NCBI GenBank assembly: GCA_015232455.1
Contig: JADFZQ010000017.1
Coordinates: forward strand, 1 to 64,000
From: Desulfamplus sp.
Lineage (GTDB): Bacteria; Desulfobacterota; Desulfobacteria; Desulfobacterales; Desulfobacteraceae
DNA: 64,000 nucleotides
Reading direction: 5' to 3'
Shown: piece after piece, positions 40,961 through 49,502 of the stretch
Numbering within the stretch: position 1 is the first letter of the stretch
Layout: each line of letters begins with the position of its first letter
The notes under the pieces: generated by a model
The model's input: only the letters and a program-made list of their open reading frames with translations
Databases searched by the model: none
Told to the model about the DNA's origin: nothing
Program-made: the position numbers and the translations under genes

Positions 40961-42771
40961 TGGAAAAGAATAACCCTATTATTGATCAAACTCTGTTTGA
41001 CTTAAAATTGAATGAAGCCCAATTTTATTTGGAGCAGGGTCTTTATGATGAAGCTGATAAAATATATGTTAGTCTTATTAATGAGCTTAAACAACTGCCT
41101 GAAACTAAAAGCTCTGATATTCAAATAAGACAGTTGGAAGCAATTCGTCAGGAGTATCAAACAGAGACAAAAAAAGATAAGGTTGTTGTAAAAGTATTAT
41201 CTGACGTTGATAAAAGAAGTGATGAAGTTGGATTAAAGAAATCTAAAATTCACCAAAATGACCAAGATAAATTTACTCAGCATCATAAAGCAATATCCAA
41301 AGATGAGGATTATAATATTGGAGAACTTAACAACGATGATATTAACAGTGATATAGATAGTCAAATAGTTGCTTTCATTAACCAGATGATTATTGAAGCA
41401 TTTAATAAAAATGCTTCAGACATATACATTGAACCAACTATAAATTATAATAACCTTTCTGCCAATTTTGTAGGCAGAGAACAATCAGGATTTAAACATT
41501 ATCCTGATAAATCTTCTGACTCCAATATTGCCAAAATTCGTTTTAGAATTGACGGAATATGTCAAGCCTACACTGGAATCCCAAATAAGTTCGCTTTGCA
41601 TGTTATATTTAAAATAAAAGTTATGGCAAAAATGGATATTACTGTAAGGGCTACACCTCTTTACGGTAAAATCAAATTTAAAAGTGAACCGACAGGAGCT
41701 ATAGAGCTAAAGGCTATAACTATTCCAACCTCAGGTGGTAAAGAAGATATTGTTCTTAAATTCTTTCCAGCTGCAAAATCAATGGAGTTACAAACCCTTG
41801 GGTTTCTTGAACACAATCTTAAAAAATTTGTTGAAGTTATAAATAGACCCTTTGGTTTGATTCTTGTTAGTGGTTTATCTGGTTCTGGTAAAACAACTAC
41901 TCTCCACTCCGCATTAAAACTAATAAATAGACCTGAAAAAAAAATATGGTGTGCAGAACATCCTATCGAAATTACCCAAAGAGGAATATCCCAAGTAGAA
42001 GTTCAACCTCAAAAAGGTCTTAACTATCCTGAACTTATCAAAGCATTTATAAAGTCAGGAGCAGATGTAATAATGTTGGGCGAAATAATTGATTTTAGTG
42101 ATAAAAAAATAAGCTATGAGACTACATCTCTTGCCATCAAAGCCTCTCTGACAGGGCATCTTATTTTTGCAGGAGTAAATGCCTCAAGTATATCTGATAC
42201 CATCAGCGAGTTGTTGGAGATCGGTGTAAACCCAATCCATTTCTCAAATGCACTTTTGTGTATCCTTAACCAGAAACTTATAAGGCGTTTATGTGAAAAG
42301 TGTAGAGAGCCTGTATCTGAAGAAAACTCTAAGAATATCTTAGATATGGCATTTGATGAATTTGGAAAAGGAGAATCCTTATTGGTTGATAGTAGTAGAG
42401 ATACTCTTGGGCTATTTAATCAAATTGATAAAGATAAAATTAGAATTTATAACCATTCGCCTGATGGTTGCGAAGATTGTGGCTATACTGGATACAAAGG
42501 TAGAGTGGCACTTCACGAACTCCTCATAAACAATGACCTCATAAAATCTTTGATTAAAGAGACTTCACTTAAAGAAACTAACTTTATTGAAAAAGCAGAA
42601 GAGGGTTCTATGAATAGAGTAAGCTATTTTGAAAGAGTAAATTGTGCTATTAATAGATTAGATAATAGTAACATATTTGCCGCTGGGAGTTATACCTTAA
42701 AACAAGATGGCATACTTAAAGTTATTGCTGGCATTACTGATATTGATGAGATAAGACGTAACACCGTATAA
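40960..42771 (+). CDS. GspE/PilB-type secretion ATPase with altered catalytic boxes
   Basis: A 603-residue ATPase of the type II secretion/type IV pilus family. It has an N-terminal TPR-like helix pair (residues 15-50), SDIYIEPT (153-160) and RFRIDG, typical of the N2 domain. Walker A is GLSGSGKTT (305-313) and Walker B is DVIMLGEII (369-377, Glu375 kept). A zinc site has C445xxC448 and C504xxC507, then TGYKGRVALHELL. Oddities: the Asp box reads EHPIE (His for Asp at 334), the arginine of GEIRD is Ile376, and the His box reads FAGVNASS (Asn for His at 407). ATP binding is likely; motor activity is doubtful. It may be a regulatory target of the GTPase. Confidence 0.88.
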   Translation: MEKNNPIIDQTLFDLKLNEAQFYLEQGLYDEADKIYVSLINELKQLPETKSSDIQIRQLEAIRQEYQTETKKDKVVVKVLSDVDKRSDEVGLKKSKIHQNDQDKFTQHHKAISKDEDYNIGELNNDDINSDIDSQIVAFINQMIIEAFNKNASDIYIEPTINYNNLSANFVGREQSGFKHYPDKSSDSNIAKIRFRIDGICQAYTGIPNKFALHVIFKIKVMAKMDITVRATPLYGKIKFKSEPTGAIELKAITIPTSGGKEDIVLKFFPAAKSMELQTLGFLEHNLKKFVEVINRPFGLILVSGLSGSGKTTTLHSALKLINRPEKKIWCAEHPIEITQRGISQVEVQPQKGLNYPELIKAFIKSGADVIMLGEIIDFSDKKISYETTSLAIKASLTGHLIFAGVNASSISDTISELLEIGVNPIHFSNALLCILNQKLIRRLCEKCREPVSEENSKNILDMAFDEFGKGESLLVDSSRDTLGLFNQIDKDKIRIYNHSPDGCEDCGYTGYKGRVALHELLINNDLIKSLIKETSLKETNFIEKAEEGSMNRVSYFERVNCAINRLDNSNIFAAGSYTLKQDGILKVIAGITDIDEIRRNTV

Positions 42772-42780
42772 AAACGCATA

Positions 42781-42818
42781 AAAGAGGGATAAGCCAAAAT
42801 GATAACCTATCCCTCTTT
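42781..42818. terminator. bidirectional hairpin between convergent genes
   Basis: Perfect 11-bp arms AAAGAGGGATA (42781-42791) and TATCCCTCTTT (42808-42818) sit exactly between the plus-strand ATPase stop (42771) and the minus-strand dctP stop (42836). Short A- and T-rich flanks on both sides suit an intrinsic terminator used from both directions. Confidence 0.75.
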
Positions 42819-42835
42819 AATATTAGATATTAGAT

Positions 42836-43915
42836 TTAGATATATTTAAACTGCTGATATGGCTCTTCGCTCGTTTTATTCCACTCGTAAATCTTTGATC
42901 TGAAACTCTTAAAAGATTCATAGACCTTTTTGCTCATAGGGTCTTTTGCTGCCATCTCCTCAAGAACTTCATTTGCATATACTTTAAGCTGCTTTAAAAC
43001 ATCGTCTGGAAATTTTTTAAGTTGAACCTTATGTTTTGTTACAAGTTCGTTTAAATCGTCATTATTTCTTGCCTCAAATTGTGCCAACATCAAGCTATTA
43101 GCCCTTGCAATTGCTGTATCTAAGATTGCTTTAAATTCAGGAGATAGTTTTTCATAGGCGTTGATATTTACCATAGCCTCAAGGGTAGTACCAGGTTCGT
43201 GCCACCCTGGATAGTAGTAAAATTTTGCAACCTTATGAAGGCCTATTGTTAAATCGTGGAAAGGTCCTACCCACTCTGTGGCATCAATTACACCTCTTTC
43301 AAGATTTGTGTATATTTCGCCAGCAGCAACAAGAATCGCATTTCCACCAGCTTTAGCAAGCACCTGTCCACCAAGACCCGGAATTCGCATTTTTAAACCT
43401 TTAAGATCATCGACACTTTTGATCTCTTTATTGAACCATCCACCCATTTGAACACCAGTATTACCACCAAGATATGGTTTTAAGTTGAATGGTTTATAAA
43501 TTTCTTCCCAAAGTTCAAGTCCTCCACCTGACGTAACCCACGAGTTTTGGGATTGAGCATTAAATCCAAATGGAACTGCTGCAAAAAATTGTGCGGCTGG
43601 AGCTTTTCCTGACCAGTAGTATGCTGCACCATGTCCCATTTCAACTGTTCCCTGACTTACGGCATCAAACACACCCATAGCTGGAACTAACTCACCAGCT
43701 CCATAAACAGAGATTTTAAATTTTCCACCGCTCATCTCTTCTACTAATTTTGCAATATAGTCAGCACCTTCTCCAAGTATTGGAAAATGAGGAGGCCAAG
43801 TGGTTACCATTTTCCACATAACTGGTTTATCAGCCATTGCTGGAACCGCTCCCATTGCTGCTCCAGCAGCTAATGCTCCTACTCCTGCTTTTTTGATAAA
43901 ATCGCGTCTTTTCAC
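42836..43915 (-). CDS. dctP: TRAP transporter substrate-binding protein (DctP family), Tat-exported
   Basis: Periplasmic ligand-binding subunit of a TRAP transporter, about 359 residues. The start is put at a GTG (43913-43915) preceded by GGGAG at eight bases. This gives a twin-arginine signal KRRDFIKKAGVGALAAGAA; the ATG 63 bases further up would add a non-signal leader. KMRIPGLGGQVLAKAGG and IDATEWVGPFHDLTIGLHK followed by YYYPGWHEPGTT are family hallmarks. The arginine in MRIPG is the usual carboxylate-binding residue. The EWVGP/PGWHEP motifs recall the 2-oxo-acid-binding TakP group. No membrane subunits (DctQM) are adjacent, so it is an orphan here. Confidence 0.92.
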   Translation of the reverse strand: MKRRDFIKKAGVGALAAGAAMGAVPAMADKPVMWKMVTTWPPHFPILGEGADYIAKLVEEMSGGKFKISVYGAGELVPAMGVFDAVSQGTVEMGHGAAYYWSGKAPAAQFFAAVPFGFNAQSQNSWVTSGGGLELWEEIYKPFNLKPYLGGNTGVQMGGWFNKEIKSVDDLKGLKMRIPGLGGQVLAKAGGNAILVAAGEIYTNLERGVIDATEWVGPFHDLTIGLHKVAKFYYYPGWHEPGTTLEAMVNINAYEKLSPEFKAILDTAIARANSLMLAQFEARNNDDLNELVTKHKVQLKKFPDDVLKQLKVYANEVLEEMAAKDPMSKKVYESFKSFRSKIYEWNKTSEEPYQQFKYI

Positions 43916-44142
43916 TGATTTTTCTCCCTTAGATTTATGTTGGTTTGATGTAAAAAGATTTAAATGGAGTTCTTGCAAAACTATAACTACACCGTTGATT
44001 TCGCTGGATAGAAAATTAGTTTTACATTAGGTCAAATAAATAACTCTATTTAAACCTCAATGACTTGATTTTCTTAAATGGACGTTATAGGAGTTTGTTA
44101 TTGATTGTCAAGATTTGATAATTTTATATTTATGGATACAAA

Positions 44143-45048
44143 ATGGCGAAAATACGCTCTATTGAAAACAGAAAATTCAGAGCATCAATTCTATTCACAA
44201 TTGCTGTCTTGAGCTGGGCATTGAATACTGTTCTTGCTAAAGTAATGACAAACGATATAAACCCAATCTCTCTATCATTTTTCAGGTGGTTCACAGCACT
44301 ATGTTTTATCTTACCATTTGGTTTAAAGCGAATGCTACAACAAAAGGAGCTACTTAAAAATAACTCTATAAAAATAACTATTCTATCAATTTTCAGCATA
44401 TCTCTTTACAACTCTCTTATCTACAGTTCAGCAAAGTTTACTACAGCCACCAATATGTCGTTTGTCATTGCATCAACCCCCGCAGTAACTTTTATATTTT
44501 CGTGGATTTTTCTTCGCCAGCAGGAGAGCTTTATTAGAGTTAGCAGCATGTTAATTTCGCTTTGTGGTATGATTCTCATCATTTTTAAAGGAAGTTTGAA
44601 TAACCTCTTTTCTCTTGTCGTCAATACTGGAGACTTACTCACCTTTGCAGCGGTAGTAAGCTGGTCTATATATTCGGTTCTTTTTAAATACATGAAATTA
44701 AATATCGATCCAGTCGCATTTCTAACAATAACCATTATTGTTGGAATTCCATTTATATTCCCATTTTATATTTGGGAACTATGGAAGTTTGGTTCATTTG
44801 CAATTACAATAAATAATATGTTGATAATCTTGTTTCTTGGAATATTTCCATCAATTATCTCATATCTTTGCTGGAACGAAGGTATAAAACTGGCTGGACC
44901 AAATATGGCTTCAATATTTTTATATCTGATTCCTGTATTTGCCTCTTTTATCGCATTTGTATTTTTGGAGGAGAGACTATATTTTTACCATATTGCAGGT
45001 GGAATAATTACTCTTTGTGGGTTGGTATTATACATAAAACGGGCATAA
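44143..45048 (+). CDS. DMT-superfamily EamA-type transporter
   Basis: A 301-residue inner-membrane protein with ten predicted helices in two repeats of an EamA domain: about 17-150 (TIAVLSWALNTVLAKVM, SFFRWFTALCFILPF) and about 165-300 (AAVVSWSIYSVLFKYMK, LGIFPSIISYLCWNEGIKLA). Members export metabolites or amino acids; the substrate cannot be told. It is divergent from dctP, with 227 bases between the start codons. TTGTCA near 44106 could be a -35 box, but no clear -10 follows. Confidence 0.9.
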   Translation: MAKIRSIENRKFRASILFTIAVLSWALNTVLAKVMTNDINPISLSFFRWFTALCFILPFGLKRMLQQKELLKNNSIKITILSIFSISLYNSLIYSSAKFTTATNMSFVIASTPAVTFIFSWIFLRQQESFIRVSSMLISLCGMILIIFKGSLNNLFSLVVNTGDLLTFAAVVSWSIYSVLFKYMKLNIDPVAFLTITIIVGIPFIFPFYIWELWKFGSFAITINNMLIILFLGIFPSIISYLCWNEGIKLAGPNMASIFLYLIPVFASFIAFVFLEERLYFYHIAGGIITLCGLVLYIKRA

Positions 45049-45122
45049 CATTATTTTACTTCTTCCAAAACTCATTTTTTATCCAGTAACATCAAGGCGT
45101 TAATTTAAGTTGTGCAGGAGTC

Positions 45123-45572
45123 CTATTTTATTGTCCATCTCTTTGCTGTAATCAAAGTAAAAATAGAGTAGAATAAAAGAGCCATACAGAGAATCAGATG
45201 AGAAAGATCAAGAATTGAAATAGCAATCGGATAGTATAATATTCCAGAAAGATTTTTAAATACCATTAGCCCACCTGTTATAATCAATCCTAAAATCATA
45301 ACTCCTTTTACATAGCCTGTTGGGGTAACTTTCCTCTCTTTTCTACCAATAAAGATGTGATCAAAAAATAGATAAACAGAAAGTGCGATAAGAAAAGATG
45401 CAAAAATATAGTGCATGGCATGGGTTATATAAAACTCGGCAAGCCACCCTAATCCTGGAATATCAGCAATACGATACCGCTTGAATATTGGCATTTGTCC
45501 AAATCCAGTCAAAGTTAAAAAAGTTATTATTACAATATAAAAATATTTGATTACTCTTTCATAGAATCTCAT
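45123..45572 (-). CDS. di-heme cytochrome b-type membrane subunit
   Basis: A 149-residue, four-helix membrane protein. Histidines within or next to helices (His51 and His54 in FYITHAMHYIFASF, His71 in YLFFDHIF, His125 in LDLSHLILC) fit heme b ligands of formate dehydrogenase gamma-type cytochromes. It would pass electrons between quinones and the ferredoxin-type partner encoded 30 bases upstream. It is shorter than most FdnI/FdoI proteins (about 210). The exact family is uncertain, and no catalytic subunit is present. Confidence 0.7.
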   Translation of the reverse strand: MRFYERVIKYFYIVIITFLTLTGFGQMPIFKRYRIADIPGLGWLAEFYITHAMHYIFASFLIALSVYLFFDHIFIGRKERKVTPTGYVKGVMILGLIITGGLMVFKNLSGILYYPIAISILDLSHLILCMALLFYSIFTLITAKRWTIK

Positions 45573-45602
45573 CTAATTACCATCCCGATTTAATTGGTAA
45601 AA

Positions 45603-46562
45603 TTAATCATCATTTTTATTAATACTATAAAACTTCATAGCAGCTCCAACCACTCCCGCAACAGGTGCAAGTATCATTGCCATAGCAAGTTTATTTCCAG
45701 TTTCCATGCTATCTTTAACTGCTGCAAGATGGGGTTTTCCCTTTCCTTTTTCTATTACACTGTTTAATTTATCAAAAGGAACTGGTGAGACATATATAGT
45801 ATTGGTTCCACCATTTTCATTCTCTCCGTATATATAACCGTTCATACTTTTAGCAAGTTCGTGTGCCTGCTTCAAAATTTCGTCTCTTGGTCCGATTGTC
45901 TGAACATCCTCAGGGCAGGCTTCAATACACGCTGGAATTTCACCTTTAGTAATTCTGCTATAACATCGATCGCATTTATACATAACGCCATTTCCAGCAA
46001 AAGCTGGGAGAATATCAAGATATAGTCCTACGCCAGTTTGACGCTGAGGTATAAGCCAAGGGCACACTGTCTGGCATTTTGCTCCACCAAGGCAAATATC
46101 AGCTTCTATCCTTGAAATTCCATTATCAAGCTGAACCGCCGCACCCCAAGGGCAAAGTTTCACACAAGGAGGATTTGAGCAGTGCATACACCGTCTTGGA
46201 ATGGTCAACTCTTTTTGTTCGCCATCTATTTCAACAGTTGCAGATTGAATATAAAGCCAGTTGTAAGGGGTGAGTCTATCTATCACATCGGTTTTATCTG
46301 ACCAATCCTCAGCCTTTACGCCATTTGGATACATCTTAGGAAATGGTTTCTGAGGTTTTGGGTATTTAGTTGCATTTACATCTCTACAGGCATAGACACA
46401 CTCTTGACAACCAACACACTTGCTAATATCAAGCAGTGTAGCAATGGGTTGACCATTTTCTAATCCTGCTGCTGCCTTTGCAATAGAAGAGCTTGTAGCA
46501 ATTGAACAGGCTGCGGTTATTGTCCCTTTAAGAAAAGATCGTCTTGTAATTGTTGGTTGCAT
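45603..46562 (-). CDS. Tat-exported 4Fe-4S ferredoxin-type oxidoreductase subunit
   Basis: A 319-residue electron-transfer subunit of the FdhB/HybA/NrfC type. It has a twin-arginine signal TRRSFLKGTITAACS, then four cluster motifs: CVGCQECVYACR (residues 49-60), CMHCSNPPCVKLCP, CLGGAKCQTVCP (unusual spacing) and CDRC...CIEACP. A C-terminal hydrophobic helix (about 290-312, LAMAMILAPVAGVVGAAM) would anchor it to the membrane from the periplasmic side. It is encoded directly upstream of a cytochrome b subunit. The molybdopterin or other catalytic subunit is missing here. Confidence 0.88.
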   Translation of the reverse strand: MQPTITRRSFLKGTITAACSIATSSSIAKAAAGLENGQPIATLLDISKCVGCQECVYACRDVNATKYPKPQKPFPKMYPNGVKAEDWSDKTDVIDRLTPYNWLYIQSATVEIDGEQKELTIPRRCMHCSNPPCVKLCPWGAAVQLDNGISRIEADICLGGAKCQTVCPWLIPQRQTGVGLYLDILPAFAGNGVMYKCDRCYSRITKGEIPACIEACPEDVQTIGPRDEILKQAHELAKSMNGYIYGENENGGTNTIYVSPVPFDKLNSVIEKGKGKPHLAAVKDSMETGNKLAMAMILAPVAGVVGAAMKFYSINKNDD

Positions 46563-46617
46563 GTTATCTATTTTTTTAACTCCTTTTTTAAAAAAACACC
46601 CTTATAATTTTAACAAG

Positions 46618-48792
46618 CTATTCAGTTGTGTCAATTCTTTTAACATCATTTACATGCTTAACTCTTCTAAGCTCATTCATAACCTTTTCAAGCTGTTCTA
46701 TGCTGCTTACGGAGATTGTAAAATAACTTTTCACAGCCCCAAATTCAGAAGTCTCAGTTTGTGCATTTATTATATTTGCTCCGCTTTTATTGATTGTCAT
46801 TGCCACATCAGCAAGAAACCCAGTTCTATCAGTTGCACGAATCCTTATTCTTGCTGGATATGAATCTTTGTAATCATCGCTCCATTCAACATCAATTTTG
46901 CGTTCAGAAGCCATCTGCAAGGTGTTTATACATCCCTTTCTATGCACTGTAACGCCCTGACCTTGGGTAATAAAGCCTGTAATCTCATCTCCGGGGAGAG
47001 GGTTGCAACATTTAGAAAATTTAACCAAAATATCATCAATACCTTTGACAACAATACCACCGCTATTTTTTTTGCGTTTTCTATTTTTTCCAATAAGTTT
47101 ATCAAGAATCGCTGATAACTTATCTCCCTTTTTTTCCTGCTCTCTATCTTTTTCGTCATCAGGGACAACCTTGTGAAAAAGTTGAAGAGGGGTAATTTGA
47201 CCAAATCCGACATGGGCAATAAGATCGTCAACAACCTTAAAACTAAACGAATCTGCAATACTATCAAGCTCTCCAGATTTTACCATTGCATTGAAATTAT
47301 AGCCTTTTTTTCGGAAAAGTTTTTCACACATCTCTCTACCAAGAGAGATACTTCTCTCCTTTTCCTGAGCGTTAATCCAGTGCCTTATTTTACTCCTTGC
47401 CTTGACTGTTACTACAAAGTTGAGCCAATCAGGTGTGGGGTGGTGATCTTTTGCTGTGATGATACTAACACTATTGCCTGTCTCTAATTTATAGTTAAGA
47501 GGTACCATCTTATCATTAACTTTTGCTCCAACGCATTGATCACCAATTTTTGTATGAATCATATATGCAAAATCAACTGGAGTTGCACCTTTTGGAAGTG
47601 TCTTAATTTCACCATCAGGTGTAAAAACATAAATTTCATCAGGGTAGAGATCAATTCTAACATTTTCTAAAAATTCATCAGGGTCAGTGGACTCTTTTTG
47701 GTTATCAACAAGATTTCTAAGCCAAGCAAATGTTTTACCTGTCTTTTCGTCAATTCTTGCACCCTCTTTATAGCTCCAATGTGCTGCAATGCCAGATTCA
47801 GCTATCTCGTCCATATCTTTTGTTCTAAGCTGAATCTCAACACGCTCTCCATGTGGACCAATAACTGTAGTGTGAAGGGATTGGTAACCATTTTGTTTTG
47901 GCACCCCAATATAATCTTTGAACTTGTAATGGATAGGTTTCCACATATCATGGATAATACCCATAACTTCATAGCATTGAGCTTTTTTTTCCAAAATGAT
48001 TCTAAATGCAATCAAATCATATACTTGATTAAATTCAAGGTTTTGAGAAAGCATTTTATGGTAGATACTGTAATGCTGCTTAAAACGCCCCTTTATGTCA
48101 GCCTCAATTCCCTCTAAAGATAGTTTCTCTTGAAGTTTCTCCATAACCTCTTTAACATAAGCCTCTTTTTCGTCCCTTGCCTTATTCACAAGAGTATCAA
48201 TTTTTTTATACTCTTCAGGCATACTATAAAAAAACGAGACATCTTCAAGCTCCTGTTTAAGCCAAAAAATGCCGAGACGTGCTGCAATTGGGGCATAAAT
48301 ATCAAGAGTTTCTCGAGCTATTGATATTTGTCGTTCTGGGTTATGGTAATTGAGGGTGCGCATGTTATGGAGTCTATCTGCAAGTTTTATTAGAACCACC
48401 CTTATGTCATCTGCCATTGCAAGAATCATCTTTCTCAAACTCTCTGCTTGACGAGCAACCTTATCAGAGAGAGTAAGCTTTGATAGCTTAGTAACTCCCT
48501 CAACAATGTGGGCAATGTTATGACCAAAGAGTCTTTCAATATCTGCTTTTGTGGCGTGAGTATCTTCGATAACATCATGTAAAATACCAGCAGCAATACT
48601 CTCAACATCAAGTTTCATTTTAGCAAGTATAAAGGCAACAGCAAGAGGGTGGGACAGATACGGCTCACCTGATAAACGCATCTGTCCATCATGCACCTGG
48701 GCAGAATAGATGTATGCACGCTCTACAATGTGAAGCTCTGCTTCAGAGTTATATTCAAGAATTGTATCTAAAATGTCGTTGATTCTCACCAT
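46618..48792 (-). CDS. spoT: bifunctional (p)ppGpp synthetase/hydrolase (Rel/SpoT)
   Basis: Controls the stringent response by making and degrading (p)ppGpp. At 724 residues it has the full RSH layout. The HD hydrolase keeps its key motif AAGILHDVIEDT (about residues 68-79), so it is likely active. The synthetase domain has FKDYIGVPKQNGYQSLHTTV and EIQLRTKDMDEIAESG. TGS (EIYVFTPDGEIKTLPKGATP), a conserved-cysteine region (KCCNPLPGDEITGFI) and a C-terminal ACT domain (RIRIRATDRTGFLADVAMTI) follow. A charged insertion (DDEKDREQEKKGDKLSAIL) lies before the cysteine region. It stands alone with no spoT-rpoZ cluster. Confidence 0.96.
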   Translation of the reverse strand: MVRINDILDTILEYNSEAELHIVERAYIYSAQVHDGQMRLSGEPYLSHPLAVAFILAKMKLDVESIAAGILHDVIEDTHATKADIERLFGHNIAHIVEGVTKLSKLTLSDKVARQAESLRKMILAMADDIRVVLIKLADRLHNMRTLNYHNPERQISIARETLDIYAPIAARLGIFWLKQELEDVSFFYSMPEEYKKIDTLVNKARDEKEAYVKEVMEKLQEKLSLEGIEADIKGRFKQHYSIYHKMLSQNLEFNQVYDLIAFRIILEKKAQCYEVMGIIHDMWKPIHYKFKDYIGVPKQNGYQSLHTTVIGPHGERVEIQLRTKDMDEIAESGIAAHWSYKEGARIDEKTGKTFAWLRNLVDNQKESTDPDEFLENVRIDLYPDEIYVFTPDGEIKTLPKGATPVDFAYMIHTKIGDQCVGAKVNDKMVPLNYKLETGNSVSIITAKDHHPTPDWLNFVVTVKARSKIRHWINAQEKERSISLGREMCEKLFRKKGYNFNAMVKSGELDSIADSFSFKVVDDLIAHVGFGQITPLQLFHKVVPDDEKDREQEKKGDKLSAILDKLIGKNRKRKKNSGGIVVKGIDDILVKFSKCCNPLPGDEITGFITQGQGVTVHRKGCINTLQMASERKIDVEWSDDYKDSYPARIRIRATDRTGFLADVAMTINKSGANIINAQTETSEFGAVKSYFTISVSSIEQLEKVMNELRRVKHVNDVKRIDTTE

Positions 48793-48839
48793 TGAAAAAC
48801 AAACCTTATGGGTGTAGCTTTTTAGATTTAATCCAAATT

Positions 48840-48867
48840 GTAGAGACGCACAGCCGTGCGTCTCTAC
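48840..48867. repeat. dispersed GTAGAGAC-type palindrome
   Basis: Perfect 12-base arms GTAGAGACGCAC and GTGCGTCTCTAC enclose AGCC. The element lies upstream of rel, between its start (48792) and the ferritin-like gene. It is the cleanest GCAC-type member after the copy at 11497. Confidence 0.8.
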
Positions 48868-48921
48868 TTAAATATAAAAGCTCAATTAATGCCTGATTAG
48901 AGTATAGCTATTTCTAATAAA

Positions 48922-49371
48922 TTACCATGCCTCTGCATAAGCTACATCAGTATAGCAATTCTCCATCTTTAACTTATGTCCTTGTTCCATAGCCGCAAGC
49001 TCTTGAAATAATTTCTTCATGCTCTCTGATGATGAATCTGCAGCAAGATAGTTATACATTTTCATGGCTCTCTCTTCATTTTTCATGGCAATTGCAAACA
49101 CATCTGCCAATGTCATTTTATCAGAAATAGTTGGTTTTACGACTGTTTCTGATATTTGGTAGTCAACAGTTGGTTGAAAGTGCAACTCTTGATCTTTATT
49201 GTCAAATACACCTTTTAATATCTGCTGATGCTTGTTCTCCTCTTTAGCAAATTCCGAAAACATCTCTTTTAAAATCTGTTTTGACACCTTTGATTCTAAT
49301 TGCTTATAAAATATCTCTGCTTCAATCTCACGATCTATAGCATATTGAATAATATCTTTATATTTTTGCAT
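48922..49371 (-). CDS. ferritin-like / rubrerythrin-type di-iron protein
   Basis: A 149-residue four-helix-bundle protein with two carboxylate-histidine motifs: EIEAEIFYKQLES with EFAKEENKHQQIL in the first half, and NEERAMKMYNYLA with ELAAMEQGHKLKM in the second. These match the di-iron ligands of rubrerythrin. The C-terminal rubredoxin domain of classical rubrerythrin is absent, so it is a ferritin-like-only form. In anaerobes such proteins reduce peroxide or handle iron. The gene is monocistronic in appearance. Confidence 0.88.
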   Translation of the reverse strand: MQKYKDIIQYAIDREIEAEIFYKQLESKVSKQILKEMFSEFAKEENKHQQILKGVFDNKDQELHFQPTVDYQISETVVKPTISDKMTLADVFAIAMKNEERAMKMYNYLAADSSSESMKKLFQELAAMEQGHKLKMENCYTDVAYAEAW

Positions 49372-49502
49372 ATTAAATTAATTCTCCTTTTTTGTGTTAT
49401 GATATGAATATTATGCGTTTATACTTTAAACGGAATAAACCTAACTTTTATATATCCAAAACTCAACTTATGACAGAGGTTAGCAATAAACTATCTTTAT
49501 TC

